Source: Allobosea sp. BK604 | GTDB taxonomy: Bacteria; Pseudomonadota; Alphaproteobacteria; Rhizobiales; Beijerinckiaceae | Assembly: GCF_004341515.1 (NCBI RefSeq) | Contig: NZ_SLZF01000009.1 | Location: 186,001 to 250,000, forward strand | Reading direction: 5' to 3' | Length of the DNA: 64,000 bases | In this document: one piece after another, positions 24,253 to 33,280 of the stretch | Layout of the letters: each line of letters starts with the position of its first letter | Numbering within the stretch: the first letter of the stretch is position 1 | The notes under the pieces: model-generated | Databases searched by the model: none | What the model was told of the DNA's origin: nothing | The model's input: the letters and a program-made list of their open reading frames with translations, nothing else | Made by a program: the position numbers and the translations under genes

Positions 24253-24520
24253 TCAATTCAATCGCGTCGCGAAACGCTCGCCAAACGCCTTCGCGTCAGC
24301 CTCTTGCGAGAAGCTCACACGGCGTCTTTGCGGCTCCGGCTCCATCCGCACACGCGCCTGATGTGGAATACGGCGCTCGACGAGTCTGTAGAAGGCGCTC
24401 GTTGAGATCGCCGGCGAACAATGGCAGGTCGACGCGGAAGCAGCCTTCGGTCCCGACCCGCGTGGTGATGCCGACGGCCGCTTTCGCTCCATCGATCGTG
24501 TCCGGCTCTAACTCTCGCAT
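24253..24520 (-). pseudogene. Frameshifted small hypothetical gene
   Basis: Two overlapping minus-strand frames each carry half of what looks like one protein. The N-terminal part (M-R-E-L-E-P-D-T-I-D-G... to D-L-N-E, from 24520) is in one frame, and the C-terminal part (F-Y-R-L-V-E-R-R-I-P..., then V-S-F-S-Q-E-A-D-A-K-A-F-G-E-R-F) is in another. The switch falls near 24400. The end resembles small hypothetical proteins of Hyphomicrobiales with a S-F-x-x-E-A-D-A-x-A-F motif. This points to a single-base frameshift; a sequencing error cannot be excluded. It overlaps the end of the next minus-strand gene by 13 bases. Confidence 0.4.
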
Positions 24521-24834
24521 TTCCTCACTCCTACCGCCCATTCCGCGTAGGGCGTGTTCTTGGCCATGTGCCGATTCCAGTCAGGCGCGCCGTCGTCCCA
24601 CCAAACGGGTCCACGCTCGCCAAGCGCAACTTTCGCGGAATCGACCCGAACACGGGCGGCGCGAAGCTCGCCATTCCCACGCTTTGCCTCTTGGACTGCA
24701 CGGCGAGCATCCATTAGTTCGGCGACAAGCCGATGGCGCTCCGCGTCGGGGATCGCCGGGTTCGTCGATCGCCACAGTCTGCCAGCGACGATGAAGTAGC
24801 GCCCGTCCGGAGTAGTCGGCCCGCGCTCGTTCAC
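24508..24834 (-). CDS. Conserved hypothetical protein (108 residues)
   Basis: A small protein of a type I recognise from many Hyphomicrobiales genomes without a known role. It begins with a D-G-R-Y-F-I-V-A-G-R-L-W-R-S-T-N-P strand, followed by a charged helical stretch (E-L-M-D-A-R-R-A-V-Q-E-A-K-R), then L-G-E-R-G-P-V-W-W-D-D-G-A-P-D-W-N-R-H and N-T-P-Y-A-E-W. No signal peptide or membrane helix. It runs directly into the frameshifted gene downstream, so the two may once have been a short operon. Confidence 0.72.
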   Translation of the reverse strand: MNERGPTTPDGRYFIVAGRLWRSTNPAIPDAERHRLVAELMDARRAVQEAKRGNGELRAARVRVDSAKVALGERGPVWWDDGAPDWNRHMAKNTPYAEWAVGVRKCES

Positions 24835-25197
24835 GCCAGTCCCACGATGGGCAGTTCATCGCTACGGGTAGTGGATCGGGGCGAGCGCATCTCGGACTCA
24901 GTAATCGACAACCTCCGCTATCGTTCCACGCCACAGGCATCCGTTCCGGCGGATGAGGATGCTCGTCGTCGTTGAAGGCCCTGTAGGAAGGCCACGTGGT
25001 TGCACTGCGCCAATTGCGGACATTAGGGCGCTGCGGGGAACCGGACATTCGCCGGTTGTGATGGGTGTGGCCATCGGAACTGGAAGTTTGCCAACGTAGC
25101 AGCAGTCGGCCGGGCGGCTACGCATCGAGAGCCGGACGGCGAGCCTTCCCTGCGCTGCGAGACGACACTCGGGCGAGCTCAGGATGTGGAGCCACCG
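24835..25197. other. Intergenic region with degenerate repeat
   Basis: About 360 bases at the downstream end of the oligopeptide-type transporter operon. It contains repeat copy e (25007-25054) and no recognisable gene. Confidence 0.45.
25007..25054 (+). repeat. Degenerate GGACATT-family repeat, copy e
   Basis: GCGCCAATTGCGGACATTAG, then GGCGCTGCGGGGAACCGGAC and ATTCGCC. It shares the two GGACATT blocks at the same spacing as copies a and b. Confidence 0.6.
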
Positions 25198-26172
25198 TCA
25201 GGGCTGGACGATCGAACTTGTGCTCAAGGGCCAGGATGAAGCGTAGTGACACGCCGCCAAATGACCTTCCCCGGTCTCGTGCAATTCCGGGGCTTCAATC
25301 CGGCATCTGTCGCGCGCGATCGGGCAGCGCGGGTGAAAGCGGCAACCGGAGGGAATGGCCGCAGGGCTGGGAGGGTCGCCTCTCAGGAGAATCCGCTCGC
25401 GCTTTTCCCTGGGATGAGCGATCGGAACGGCTGAAAGCAAAGCGTGGCTATAGGGATGCTTTGGCCCGGCGAAAAATGCCTGCTTGGGTGCGATCTCGAC
25501 GATTTTGCCGAGATACATCACGGCGACCCTGTTCGCCATGTGCCTTACGCTCGCCATGTCATGCGAGATGAAGAGATAGGCGGTGCCCTGTTCGTCCTGC
25601 AGATCCTGCAACAGATTGATCACCTGCGAGCGGACCGAGACATCCAGCGCCGAGACGGGTTCGTCCGCGACGATAAGCTTGGGCTGCATCGCGAAGGCGC
25701 GGCTGATGCCGAGGCGCTGGCGCTGGCCGCCCGAGAACTGGCGCGGCCACTGGTTCATGTGGCGCTCGCTCAGCCCCACCGCCTCGAGCAGTCGTTTCGC
25801 GACGCTTCTCCTGTCCTCGCCGCCGGCGACCAGCCCGTGGATCGCCAGGGCTTCCGTCACGATCGTGCCTGCGCGCATGCGCGGATCGAGCGAAGAGAAC
25901 GGATCCTGGAAGATGAACTGGAGATCCCGGCGGACCGATTTCAGCTGGCGCTGCGAAAGCCGGCTGATGTCCCGGCCCTCGAACCGGATATGGCCCGCTG
26001 TCGGTTCCGTCAGCCTCAGCACGAGGCGCGCGAGGGTCGATTTTCCGCAACCCGACTCGCCGACGAGCGCCAGCGTCTCGCCGGGCAGGATGTCGAGTGA
26101 AACGCCGTCGACCGCCCTCACGCTCCCGAAATGCTTCTCCAGATCGTCAAGTCGCAGGAGCGGTTCGGTCAT
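25198..26172 (-). CDS. Oligopeptide/dipeptide-type ABC transporter ATP-binding protein (second ATPase)
   Basis: A 324-residue OppF/DppF-type ATPase. Walker A is GESGCGKST, the signature Q-F-S-G-G-Q-R-Q-R, Walker B L-I-V-A-D-E-P-V-S-A-L-D-V-S, and a C-terminal oligopeptide-binding-type extension carries C-R-F-H-P-R-C-P-I-A (with a further Cys downstream), the iron-sulfur-like cysteine cluster of this family. The ATG at 26172 overlaps the previous gene's stop; upstream in-frame sequence to 26229 is a shadow. It ends the seven-gene operon. Confidence 0.92.
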   Translation of the reverse strand: MTEPLLRLDDLEKHFGSVRAVDGVSLDILPGETLALVGESGCGKSTLARLVLRLTEPTAGHIRFEGRDISRLSQRQLKSVRRDLQFIFQDPFSSLDPRMRAGTIVTEALAIHGLVAGGEDRRSVAKRLLEAVGLSERHMNQWPRQFSGGQRQRLGISRAFAMQPKLIVADEPVSALDVSVRSQVINLLQDLQDEQGTAYLFISHDMASVRHMANRVAVMYLGKIVEIAPKQAFFAGPKHPYSHALLSAVPIAHPREKRERILLRGDPPSPAAIPSGCRFHPRCPIARDRCRIEAPELHETGEGHLAACHYASSWPLSTSSIVQP

Positions 26173-27176
26173 GGCACGGCTTCCGCACCGTCGGTCCGCC
26201 TCACGGGCGACGGCTGCCTCGCCCAGCAAGCCGCGCGATGATCGGGCTCGATCGGCAACAGGAAGGGGACCTGCTTATCGCAAGGGTCGAAGCGCTCCTT
26301 GCAGCGTGGATGGAACGCGCAGGCGGCCGGCATCTCACTGAGATGCGGCACCGCTCCAGCCACGGTCGGAAGGCGATTGCCGATCGGGGCGGTCAGGGCC
26401 GGCGTCGCCGTCAGCAAACCTATCGAATAGGGATGGCTGGCGGCATCGAACAGGCGCAGCGTCGTCGTCTCCTCGACGACGCGTCCGCCATACATGACGG
26501 CGACCCGCTCGGCCAGTTCGGCGACGACGCCGAAATCATGGGTGATGAGAACGACCGCGAGGCCCAGTTCCCTGCGCAGGCGGTTGATCAGGTCGAGGAT
26601 CTGCGCCTGGATGGTGACGTCGAGCGCCGTCGTCGGCTCGTCGGCGATGAGTATCTGCGGCTCGCAGGCGAGCGCCATCGCTATCATGACGCGCTGGCGC
26701 ATGCCGCCGGACAATTCGTGCGGATAGGCATGGACACGCTTGTCAGGTGCGGGAATACCGACCAGCGCGAGCAGTTCGACGGCGCGCTTGCGGGCGGCGG
26801 AGCGGGAGAGCGAGAGGTGGCGCCGCAACGGCCCGGTGATCTGTTGCCCGACCGGCATGATCGGGTTCAGCGCCGTCATCGGCTCCTGGAAGATCATCGC
26901 GATCCGCCGCCCTCTGATGCGATCGAGGGCAGCGCGCGGCAAGGCCAAGAGATCCTCGCCGTCGAAGCTGACCTGCCCGCCGGTCACCTGTGCCGCCCCA
27001 GGCAACAGACCGAGGATCGCGAGGGCGGTCAGGCTCTTGCCGGAGCCGGATTCGCCGACGAGGCCGAGGCATTCGCCTGCACGCAACTCCAGATCGACGC
27101 CGCGCAGCGCCTGGACCGGGCCGTGCGCGCTCGGAAACGCCACCTCGAGCCCGCTGATCGACAGGAGCGGCGTCAT
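26169..27176 (-). CDS. Oligopeptide/dipeptide-type ABC transporter ATP-binding protein (first ATPase)
   Basis: A 335-residue OppD/DppD-type ATPase. Walker A is GESGSGKSL, the signature ELSGGMRQR, Walker B I-L-I-A-D-E-P-T-T-A-L-D-V-T, and the C-terminal family extension has A-C-A-F-H-P-R-C. It overlaps both neighbours by four bases (ATGA-type junctions). It pairs with the other ATPase to drive import through the two permeases. Confidence 0.92.
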   Translation of the reverse strand: MTPLLSISGLEVAFPSAHGPVQALRGVDLELRAGECLGLVGESGSGKSLTALAILGLLPGAAQVTGGQVSFDGEDLLALPRAALDRIRGRRIAMIFQEPMTALNPIMPVGQQITGPLRRHLSLSRSAARKRAVELLALVGIPAPDKRVHAYPHELSGGMRQRVMIAMALACEPQILIADEPTTALDVTIQAQILDLINRLRRELGLAVVLITHDFGVVAELAERVAVMYGGRVVEETTTLRLFDAASHPYSIGLLTATPALTAPIGNRLPTVAGAVPHLSEMPAACAFHPRCKERFDPCDKQVPFLLPIEPDHRAACWARQPSPVRRTDGAEAVP

Positions 27177-27988
27177 CGCCCGCCCACCCGGTCGGGGTCG
27201 AGCCTGTCGCGCAACCTGTCGCCGATGATGTTGAAGGCCAGCACGCTGAGCGTGATCGCCAGGCCGGCGAAGATCGCCGGCAGCGGCGAGCCGAAGATGT
27301 CGGCGACACCTTCCCGCACCATGTTTCCCCAGGACGGCGCCGGGGCCTGCGCGCCCAAGCCGATGAAGCTCAGCGAGGCCTCCAGCCTGATGGCGGAACC
27401 AATCCAGATCGTCAGCATCACGACGAGAGGGCCGGCGATGTTCGGCAGGACATGGAGCCAGATCGTGCCGAAGCTGCCGCGCCCCATCGCGATGGAGGCG
27501 TCGACATAGGCTTCGCGCTTGACCGAGAGCGCCGAGGCGCGGGACAGGCGGCAGAAGGACGGCACCAGAGCGGCCGCGATCGCGATCGAGAGGTTCTGCA
27601 CGCCGGGGCCGAGCAGCGCGACGATCAGCACGCCGAGCAGCAGCGGATCGAACGACATCATCACGTCGGTGACGCGGGTCACGACCGTCTCGGTCCAGCC
27701 GCCGAAGAAAGCCGCGGAGGTGCCAAGAGAGATGCCGATGATCGCGGCGATCAGCGGGGCTGCGACGCCGATGGTCATCGACAGCCTGGCGCCCTCGACC
27801 AGCCGGGAGAAGATGTCGCGCCCGTATTCGTCGGTTCCAAGCCAGTGCTCGGCGGAGAGGCCCTGATCGGCGGCCGCGAAATCCTGCAGCAGCGGATCAT
27901 GCGTCTGCAGCCACGGCGCGAAGGTCACCACCACGAGCAGCAGGATCAGGATGATGCCGGCGAAGCCGAGGAAGACCCGGTCCAGCAT
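27173..27988 (-). CDS. Oligopeptide/dipeptide-type ABC transporter permease (DppC-like)
   Basis: A 271-residue permease with an N-terminal helix (about 8-28), the DppC-type segment H-W-L-G-T-D-E-Y-G-R-D-I-F-S-R before the core, and the EAA loop around D-A-S-I-A-M-G-R-G-S-F-G-T-I-W-L-H-V-L-P-N. About six membrane helices. It is one base from the upstream permease gene. Confidence 0.92.
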   Translation of the reverse strand: MLDRVFLGFAGIILILLLVVVTFAPWLQTHDPLLQDFAAADQGLSAEHWLGTDEYGRDIFSRLVEGARLSMTIGVAAPLIAAIIGISLGTSAAFFGGWTETVVTRVTDVMMSFDPLLLGVLIVALLGPGVQNLSIAIAAALVPSFCRLSRASALSVKREAYVDASIAMGRGSFGTIWLHVLPNIAGPLVVMLTIWIGSAIRLEASLSFIGLGAQAPAPSWGNMVREGVADIFGSPLPAIFAGLAITLSVLAFNIIGDRLRDRLDPDRVGGR

Positions 27989-27989
27989 C

Positions 27990-28922
27990 TCAGCTCCCCC
28001 TCACCCGTGGATCGATCACGACGTAGAGAATGTCGGTGGCGAGATTGACCAGCACCACCAGCATGGAGAGGATCACGATGCCGCCCTGGATCAGGTTGTA
28101 GTCGCGGGCGGTGACCGCGCCGACCAGCAGTTGCCCCACGCCGGGCCGGTTGAAGACGAGTTCGATCGCAATCGTGCCCCCCAGCGTCGCGACGATCATC
28201 AAGGAGAGCTGCGTCGTGATTGGGATCAGCGCGTTGCGCACGATGTGCTGCCAGACCACCTCGCGCTCCGGCGTGCCCAGCGAGCGGGCGGTGCGGACAT
28301 AGTCGCGGCCCGAGACGTCGAGCACGGCGGTGCGCGTCAGGCGTATCAGGCCGAAGCCCTTGAGCAGGCCGAGCGTCATCGCCGGCAGCACGAGATAGCG
28401 CAGGTCCAGCGCCGAATCGCCTCCGCCCAGCAGTGGAAACCAGCCCAGCTTCAGTCCGAAGACGATCAGGAGAATGAGGCCGAGATAGAAGTCCGGCAGC
28501 GCCGCGCCGAACAGCGAGACGATCCGCGTCGAATGGTCGAGCCCGCCGCTCGGCCGCATCGCCGAAGCGACGCCCACCGGCACCCCGATCGCGATGCCGA
28601 TGAGGGTGGAGGCGATGGTCAGCATGATCGTATAGGGCAGATGGCGCAGCATGGTCTGCGCCACGTCGACACCATTGACGAGCGAGCGGCCGAGATCGAG
28701 CCGGAGCAGCCCCCAGAGGAAGCGGCCGTACTGGACGAGCAGCGGCTGGTCGAGGCCGAGGTTGCGCCGGACGTTCTCGACATTCTGCGCATTGGCGCGG
28801 TCGCCCAGCATCGCGATCACCGGATCGCCCGGCAGCAGGCGCATCGCGAAAAAGACGAAGGAGAAGACCAGAAAGGCGGTTAGAACCGCCTCCCCGAGTC
28901 GCTTGATCACGAAACGCGCCAT
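27990..28922 (-). CDS. Oligopeptide/dipeptide-type ABC transporter permease (DppB-like)
   Basis: A 310-residue permease with the DppB-type N-terminus (F-V-I-K-R-L-G-E-A-V-L, R-L-L-P-G-D-P-V), L-G-L-D-Q-P-L-L-V-Q-Y, and the EAA loop Y-V-R-T-A-R-S-L-G-T-P-E-R-E-V-V-W-Q-H. About six membrane helices. It partners the DppC-like permease encoded next. Confidence 0.93.
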   Translation of the reverse strand: MARFVIKRLGEAVLTAFLVFSFVFFAMRLLPGDPVIAMLGDRANAQNVENVRRNLGLDQPLLVQYGRFLWGLLRLDLGRSLVNGVDVAQTMLRHLPYTIMLTIASTLIGIAIGVPVGVASAMRPSGGLDHSTRIVSLFGAALPDFYLGLILLIVFGLKLGWFPLLGGGDSALDLRYLVLPAMTLGLLKGFGLIRLTRTAVLDVSGRDYVRTARSLGTPEREVVWQHIVRNALIPITTQLSLMIVATLGGTIAIELVFNRPGVGQLLVGAVTARDYNLIQGGIVILSMLVVLVNLATDILYVVIDPRVRGS

Positions 28923-28968
28923 CTCGACAATTCTCGGATGGAAGCCGGCGCGGCGGCGCCGCCTTCGC

Positions 28969-30573
28969 TCAGCGGGAGACGCGGCGCGCCGTGGCGTATT
29001 CGTATTGGCCGAAGCCGCTCACGGGCTTGTAGCCAAGGTCGATATTGCCCTGGATCGCGCTGACCAGCGGCTGCGTCTGCAGCGGCAGCACCGGCATGTC
29101 GCGCAGGATCTGAAGCTGCGCCTCCTTGAGCAGTGCCAGCTGCTTGTCGACATCGGTCTCGCCGACGGCATCGTCCACCAGCTTGTCGACGCTGCCGCCC
29201 ATCTCGCCGTAATGCGAGAAGTTGCGTAGCGAGGCGGGTTTGCCCACCGCGGCGGCAGAATGCAGGAACTCGTTGATCACCGCGGGCGCGGTCGGCGCGA
29301 TCGCGGTCGACAGCATGGCGAGGGTGCCCTCGTCCTTGCGGATCGCGGCGTGATAGCTGGCATGGTCGACGATCTTCAGCTTCACGTCGATGCCGACCTT
29401 GCGCAGCATGTCCTGCACCATCAGCATGTTTTGCTTGTAGTCGGAGCGCTCGCTGGAGAGCGCCTCGATCGAGAAGCCGTTGGGGTGCCCGGCTTCCGAC
29501 AGCAGCGCCTTGGCCTTGGCGAGGTCGAACTCGTAGCGCAGATCGGCGGGAATATCGGCCGCCTTGATGGCGCCGTAGAACTCCTCCGGCACGATGGCCG
29601 GCAGCGGCCCATGCACGACGCCGAACACCGATTTCCAGACGCGCCGGTCGACCGCATAGGCGATGGCACGGCGCACGCGGACATCATCCAGCGGCTTGAT
29701 CTTCATATTGAAGTGCACGAACTGCAAGCTGCCTGGCTGCATGATGCTGATCTTCGCATCGGAGCGGGCTTTCTGGATCTGGTCCACCCAGCGCGGCTCG
29801 CGTGGCCCGCTGGTCTGGTCAATCTCCTTGCCGATAAAGGCGATGGTGGCCGCGTTGTCGGCGGGTATGTAGCGGAAGCGCAGCGTCTCCGTGGGCGGCG
29901 CGCCGCGGAAATAATCCTTGTTCGCCTTCAGCACGATCGCTTCCTGCGGTCGATATTCGGCAAAGGCGAACGGCCCGCTCCCGATGGGCGCGCGGCCGAA
30001 TTCGGCACCCAGCTTCTCGACCGCCTTCTTCGGCACGATGAAGCGCCCGAAGCCCGGCGTCAGCGCCGAGGCGTGGAAGAAGGCGTTCGGCCCCTTGAGC
30101 ACGAAGCGGACCGTCAGCGGATCGACCACCTCGATGGTGTCGATGTCCTTGAAGGTCGCGCCATGGACGCCGCCGAGCTTGGGGTCGAGCTGGCGCTCAT
30201 AGGAGAATTTCACGTCCTCGGCCGAGACCTCGCCATAGCCCTGGTGCCATTTCACGCCGGGCTTGAGGAAGAATGTCCAGGTCTTCTTGTCCGGGGAGAT
30301 CTCCCAGCGCTCCGCCAGCTCCGGCTGGAGATCCTTGAGGTCGATATCCATCGTACCTCGCTTGGTGTTCACCAGCGAGTTGAAGATCTGAAGCACGATG
30401 GTCTCGTCATCGCCGGTCTTCGTGAGAGCGGGGTCTATCGAGCCGAGATCGCGGGCCTGAAGGCGCAGCGTCAGCGTATCGCCCGCCTGGGCAGATGCCG
30501 TGCCGCCGAATGCGGATAGACCAGCAGCGGCCGCGCCGCCGGCGACGACCAGACGTCGGGTGATCAAAGTCAT
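28969..30573 (-). CDS. Family-5 extracellular substrate-binding protein
   Basis: A 534-residue SBP_bac_5 protein. The leader has R-R-L-V-V-A-G-G-A-A-A-A-G near residues 6-18 and ends A-S-A-Q, a twin-Arg-like or Sec signal. The body carries family stretches such as E-L-A-E-R-W-E-I-S-P-D-K-K-T-W-T-F and V-R-R-A-I-A-Y-A-V-D-R. I chose the ATG at 30573 because AGGAAACG precedes it; the open frame extends to 30708 without need. Such proteins bind peptides, opines, nickel complexes or oligosaccharides. The two sugar-acid-type enzymes encoded just upstream suggest a carbohydrate-derived ligand. Confidence 0.9.
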   Translation of the reverse strand: MTLITRRLVVAGGAAAAGLSAFGGTASAQAGDTLTLRLQARDLGSIDPALTKTGDDETIVLQIFNSLVNTKRGTMDIDLKDLQPELAERWEISPDKKTWTFFLKPGVKWHQGYGEVSAEDVKFSYERQLDPKLGGVHGATFKDIDTIEVVDPLTVRFVLKGPNAFFHASALTPGFGRFIVPKKAVEKLGAEFGRAPIGSGPFAFAEYRPQEAIVLKANKDYFRGAPPTETLRFRYIPADNAATIAFIGKEIDQTSGPREPRWVDQIQKARSDAKISIMQPGSLQFVHFNMKIKPLDDVRVRRAIAYAVDRRVWKSVFGVVHGPLPAIVPEEFYGAIKAADIPADLRYEFDLAKAKALLSEAGHPNGFSIEALSSERSDYKQNMLMVQDMLRKVGIDVKLKIVDHASYHAAIRKDEGTLAMLSTAIAPTAPAVINEFLHSAAAVGKPASLRNFSHYGEMGGSVDKLVDDAVGETDVDKQLALLKEAQLQILRDMPVLPLQTQPLVSAIQGNIDLGYKPVSGFGQYEYATARRVSR

Positions 30574-30614
30574 CGTTTCCTCCATTTGCCGAATGGCGGC
30601 TCTTGCGGCCGCGC

Positions 30615-31826
30615 TTACTCGAAGACGCTGTGACTGAGCTTGTTCTTCTCGATGAAATCCCAATCGTAGCTGACGCCGAGGCCGGGCCCCACCGGCACGA
30701 CGAAGCATCCGTCCGGAGCGACGGCGTCGAGCTTGTCGGAATAGCCATCCGTGTAATAGGTGCCGACCGGCTGGCCGCGCGACGGACCGACCATGGCAAT
30801 CTCGTAGAAATTCGTGTTGCGCAGCGCCGCCATGGCGTGGCGATGCGCCGGTCCGTTGCCGTGCAGCTCGCAGTCGAGACCGAGTGCTTCCGCGAAATGG
30901 GCGATCTTCATGGTGCCGGTGATGCCGATGTCGAGATCGGGATCGGCACGTACGAAATCGGTGCCGTCCGCCAGCGTCAGCGTCGCCATCGCCTCGACGC
31001 CCCGGATATGCTCGCCGAGCAGGATCGGCGTCTTGATCAGTTCTCGCAGGCGCCTGTGGGCATGGGCGGCCAGGCCACCGTCGCTATAGGGATCCTCGTA
31101 CCAGAAGAAGCCGGCCTCGTCGCAGGCCCTGCCGCAGGCGAGCGCATCGGCGAACGTCTTCAAATGGCAGGCTGAATCATGCATCAGCTTCATGCGCCCG
31201 CCGACGCGCCTGCCGAGCAGCCTGATCGCCGCCGCGTCGCGGCGCCAACCGCCATCGGTCCAGCCATGCATCTTGAAGGCGCGATAGCCGATGCCGTGGC
31301 ACTCCTCGGCGAAGTCGGCGAAGGCTTCCGGCGTCGCGAGCCCGCCGCCATCGCCGCCGAACCAGGTCGAGGCATAGGCAGGCAAGCGCTTGCCGCGCTG
31401 GCCTCCGAGCATGTCGCTGACCGAATGGCCCGTGCGCTTGCCGGCAAGATCCCAGAGCGCATTGTCGATCTGGCAGCCGCCGATCCGATCCTCCTTGCGC
31501 AGCCAGCGTCGCGTATCCTCGTAGACCGCCTCGCGGGCGAAGCAGTCGCGCCCGATGATACGCTTTGCAATGAACTCCGTCTGGGGTGCGGTATCCGTGC
31601 GGCCTCCGACATATTCGCCGACCGCGCCGTCGCGCGTCTCGATCCTCACCGCGATGCGCTTTCGCGTCGTGCGGACGCCCGGCATGTCGATGCCGCTCGG
31701 GCTGACGTCGAAGGCGACGTTCTCCATCTCCTGCTTGAACCGGATGATCTCGATCCGCCTGATCCTCGTGGCTTCGCCCTGCGGGATATCGCGCGCGACG
31801 TGACGCGTGGCCTCTTGGTTCAGCAT
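30615..31826 (-). CDS. Enolase-superfamily (mandelate racemase-like) dehydratase, paralogue 1
   Basis: A 403-residue enzyme with an N-terminal capping domain and a C-terminal (beta/alpha)7-beta barrel. Visible active-site groups: K-M-H (barrel strand 2), metal ligands D in L-M-H-D-S-A-C, E in W-Y-E-D-P-Y and E in L-L-G-E-H, and a D/H dyad with the His in C-E-L-H-G. It is close to the enzyme encoded upstream (tandem duplication). The family abstracts a proton alpha to a carboxylate, usually dehydrating or epimerising sugar acids; the substrate here is unknown. ATG 31826 is preferred; the frame runs on to 31931 inside the neighbour. Confidence 0.88.
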   Translation of the reverse strand: MLNQEATRHVARDIPQGEATRIRRIEIIRFKQEMENVAFDVSPSGIDMPGVRTTRKRIAVRIETRDGAVGEYVGGRTDTAPQTEFIAKRIIGRDCFAREAVYEDTRRWLRKEDRIGGCQIDNALWDLAGKRTGHSVSDMLGGQRGKRLPAYASTWFGGDGGGLATPEAFADFAEECHGIGYRAFKMHGWTDGGWRRDAAAIRLLGRRVGGRMKLMHDSACHLKTFADALACGRACDEAGFFWYEDPYSDGGLAAHAHRRLRELIKTPILLGEHIRGVEAMATLTLADGTDFVRADPDLDIGITGTMKIAHFAEALGLDCELHGNGPAHRHAMAALRNTNFYEIAMVGPSRGQPVGTYYTDGYSDKLDAVAPDGCFVVPVGPGLGVSYDWDFIEKNKLSHSVFE

Positions 31827-31833
31827 GGGTGCC

Positions 31834-33030
31834 TCACTCGACCACGACATGGGATTTGGCGTTGCGGGCGATATAGTCCCAGTCGTAGCTGACGCCGAGA
31901 CCGGGGCCTTCCGGCACCGGGACGCAGCCATCCTCGCCGATATCGTCGAGCGCGTCGGAATAACCGCAGGTATAGACCGGCGCGTTGAAGTTTCCGCGCG
32001 AAGGGCCGACCATCGAGAGTTCGTAGAAATTGGTGTTGCGCATCGCCGCCATGCAGTGGCGATGGGCCGGGCCGGGCGCGTGCAGCTCGCAGTCGAGGCC
32101 GAGCGCTTCGGCGAAATGCGCGATCTTCATCGTGCCGGTGATGCCGATGTCGAAATCGGGATCTGCCCTCACGAAATCGGTGCCATCTGCAAGCGTCAGC
32201 GTCGCCATCGATTCCAGCCCGCGGACATGCTCGCCGAGCAGGATCGGTGTCCGCAGCATCTCGCGCAGGCGGCGATGGGAGTGTGCGGCGAGGCCGCCAT
32301 CGCTGTAGGGGTCCTCGTACCAGAAGAAGTTCGCATCGTCGCAAGCGCGTCCGACCTCCAGCGCATCGGCGAAATTGCGCAGATGGCACGCGGCGTCATG
32401 CATCAGCGCCATCCGGTCGCCGACCTTCCGGCCGAGCAGGCGCACGGCCTCGGCATCCCGCACCGGGCTGCCATCGGTCCAGCCATGCATCTTGAACCCG
32501 CGATAGCCGAGGCCGTGGCACTCCTCGGCGAAATCGACGAAGGCTTCCGGCGTCGAGAGCCCGCCGCCTTCGCCGCCGAACCAGGTCGAGGCGTAGGCGG
32601 GCAATCTGGTCTTGGTGCCGCCGAGCATCTGGGAGACGGAGAGACCCATCCTCTTGCCGGCAAGGTCCCACATCGCGATGTCGATGACGCCTGCGCCCAT
32701 CCGGTCCTCCTTGCGGAGTTGCCGGCGGATGCGCTCATAGGCCTGCTCGCGCGCGAAGGCGTCGAGGCCGAGCACGCTGCGCGCGCAGGCGGTCGCCTGG
32801 GACAAGGCGTTGGCCTGACCGCCGACATAGGACCCCTGGGCGCCGTCCCTGGTTTCGATGCGGACGGCGAGCCGCGTGCGCTCGGACCTCGCGCCCGTCA
32901 CATCGACGCCGCCCGGCCCGACGCCCACCATCGGATAGCTGAAGATCCAGAGCTCGATGCGGGAAATACGGCTCGAACGGCCGTCAGCTCGTTCCGAATG
33001 CGCGGCTTCGTCTTGGCGCAACCCGTCCAT
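31834..33030 (-). CDS. Enolase-superfamily (mandelate racemase-like) dehydratase, paralogue 2
   Basis: A 398-residue paralogue of the next gene, 7 bases apart. By spacing to mandelate racemase the active site is K180-x-H182, metal ligands D212, E239 and E267, and dyad D290-H317. The second Lys of the K-x-K motif is replaced by His in both paralogues, as in some sugar-acid dehydratases. W-Y-E-D-P-Y-S-D-G-G and F-K-M-H-G-W-T-D-G are shared exactly or nearly so. First gene of the operon, divergent from the GntR regulator. Confidence 0.88.
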   Translation of the reverse strand: MDGLRQDEAAHSERADGRSSRISRIELWIFSYPMVGVGPGGVDVTGARSERTRLAVRIETRDGAQGSYVGGQANALSQATACARSVLGLDAFAREQAYERIRRQLRKEDRMGAGVIDIAMWDLAGKRMGLSVSQMLGGTKTRLPAYASTWFGGEGGGLSTPEAFVDFAEECHGLGYRGFKMHGWTDGSPVRDAEAVRLLGRKVGDRMALMHDAACHLRNFADALEVGRACDDANFFWYEDPYSDGGLAAHSHRRLREMLRTPILLGEHVRGLESMATLTLADGTDFVRADPDFDIGITGTMKIAHFAEALGLDCELHAPGPAHRHCMAAMRNTNFYELSMVGPSRGNFNAPVYTCGYSDALDDIGEDGCVPVPEGPGLGVSYDWDYIARNAKSHVVVE

Positions 33031-33124
33031 CGGCCAGTCCCGTCGATCGTTTCCACCCTGGCGAATTGCAGCCGGATCGGATGTCGATTCCGTCGGACTT
33101 GACTGGCGCGAGCCAGCGCAATTC

Positions 33125-33140
33125 AGATTATATAATATCT
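33125..33140. promoter_or_regulatory. AT-rich palindrome between the dehydratase operon and gntR (candidate operator)
   Basis: AGATTATATAATATCT is symmetric at 12 of 16 positions and lies in a short AT-rich stretch (TTATATAATATCTATAA) unlike its GC-rich surroundings, in the 250-bp divergent gap. It is a plausible promoter plus GntR/FCD operator. Confidence 0.45.
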
Positions 33141-33280
33141 ATAACCGGCGAAGGCATGCGAGATGTCAAGTACGATGTGGGCCGGCCCGGGCCTTGTCAG
33201 TCTCGGCGCCGGTAGGCTTCTGGCCCGCATATGATTGGGTTCAGGTCGGCAGGAGCTCTTTGGTCGGAAAGGCGGTCGCA

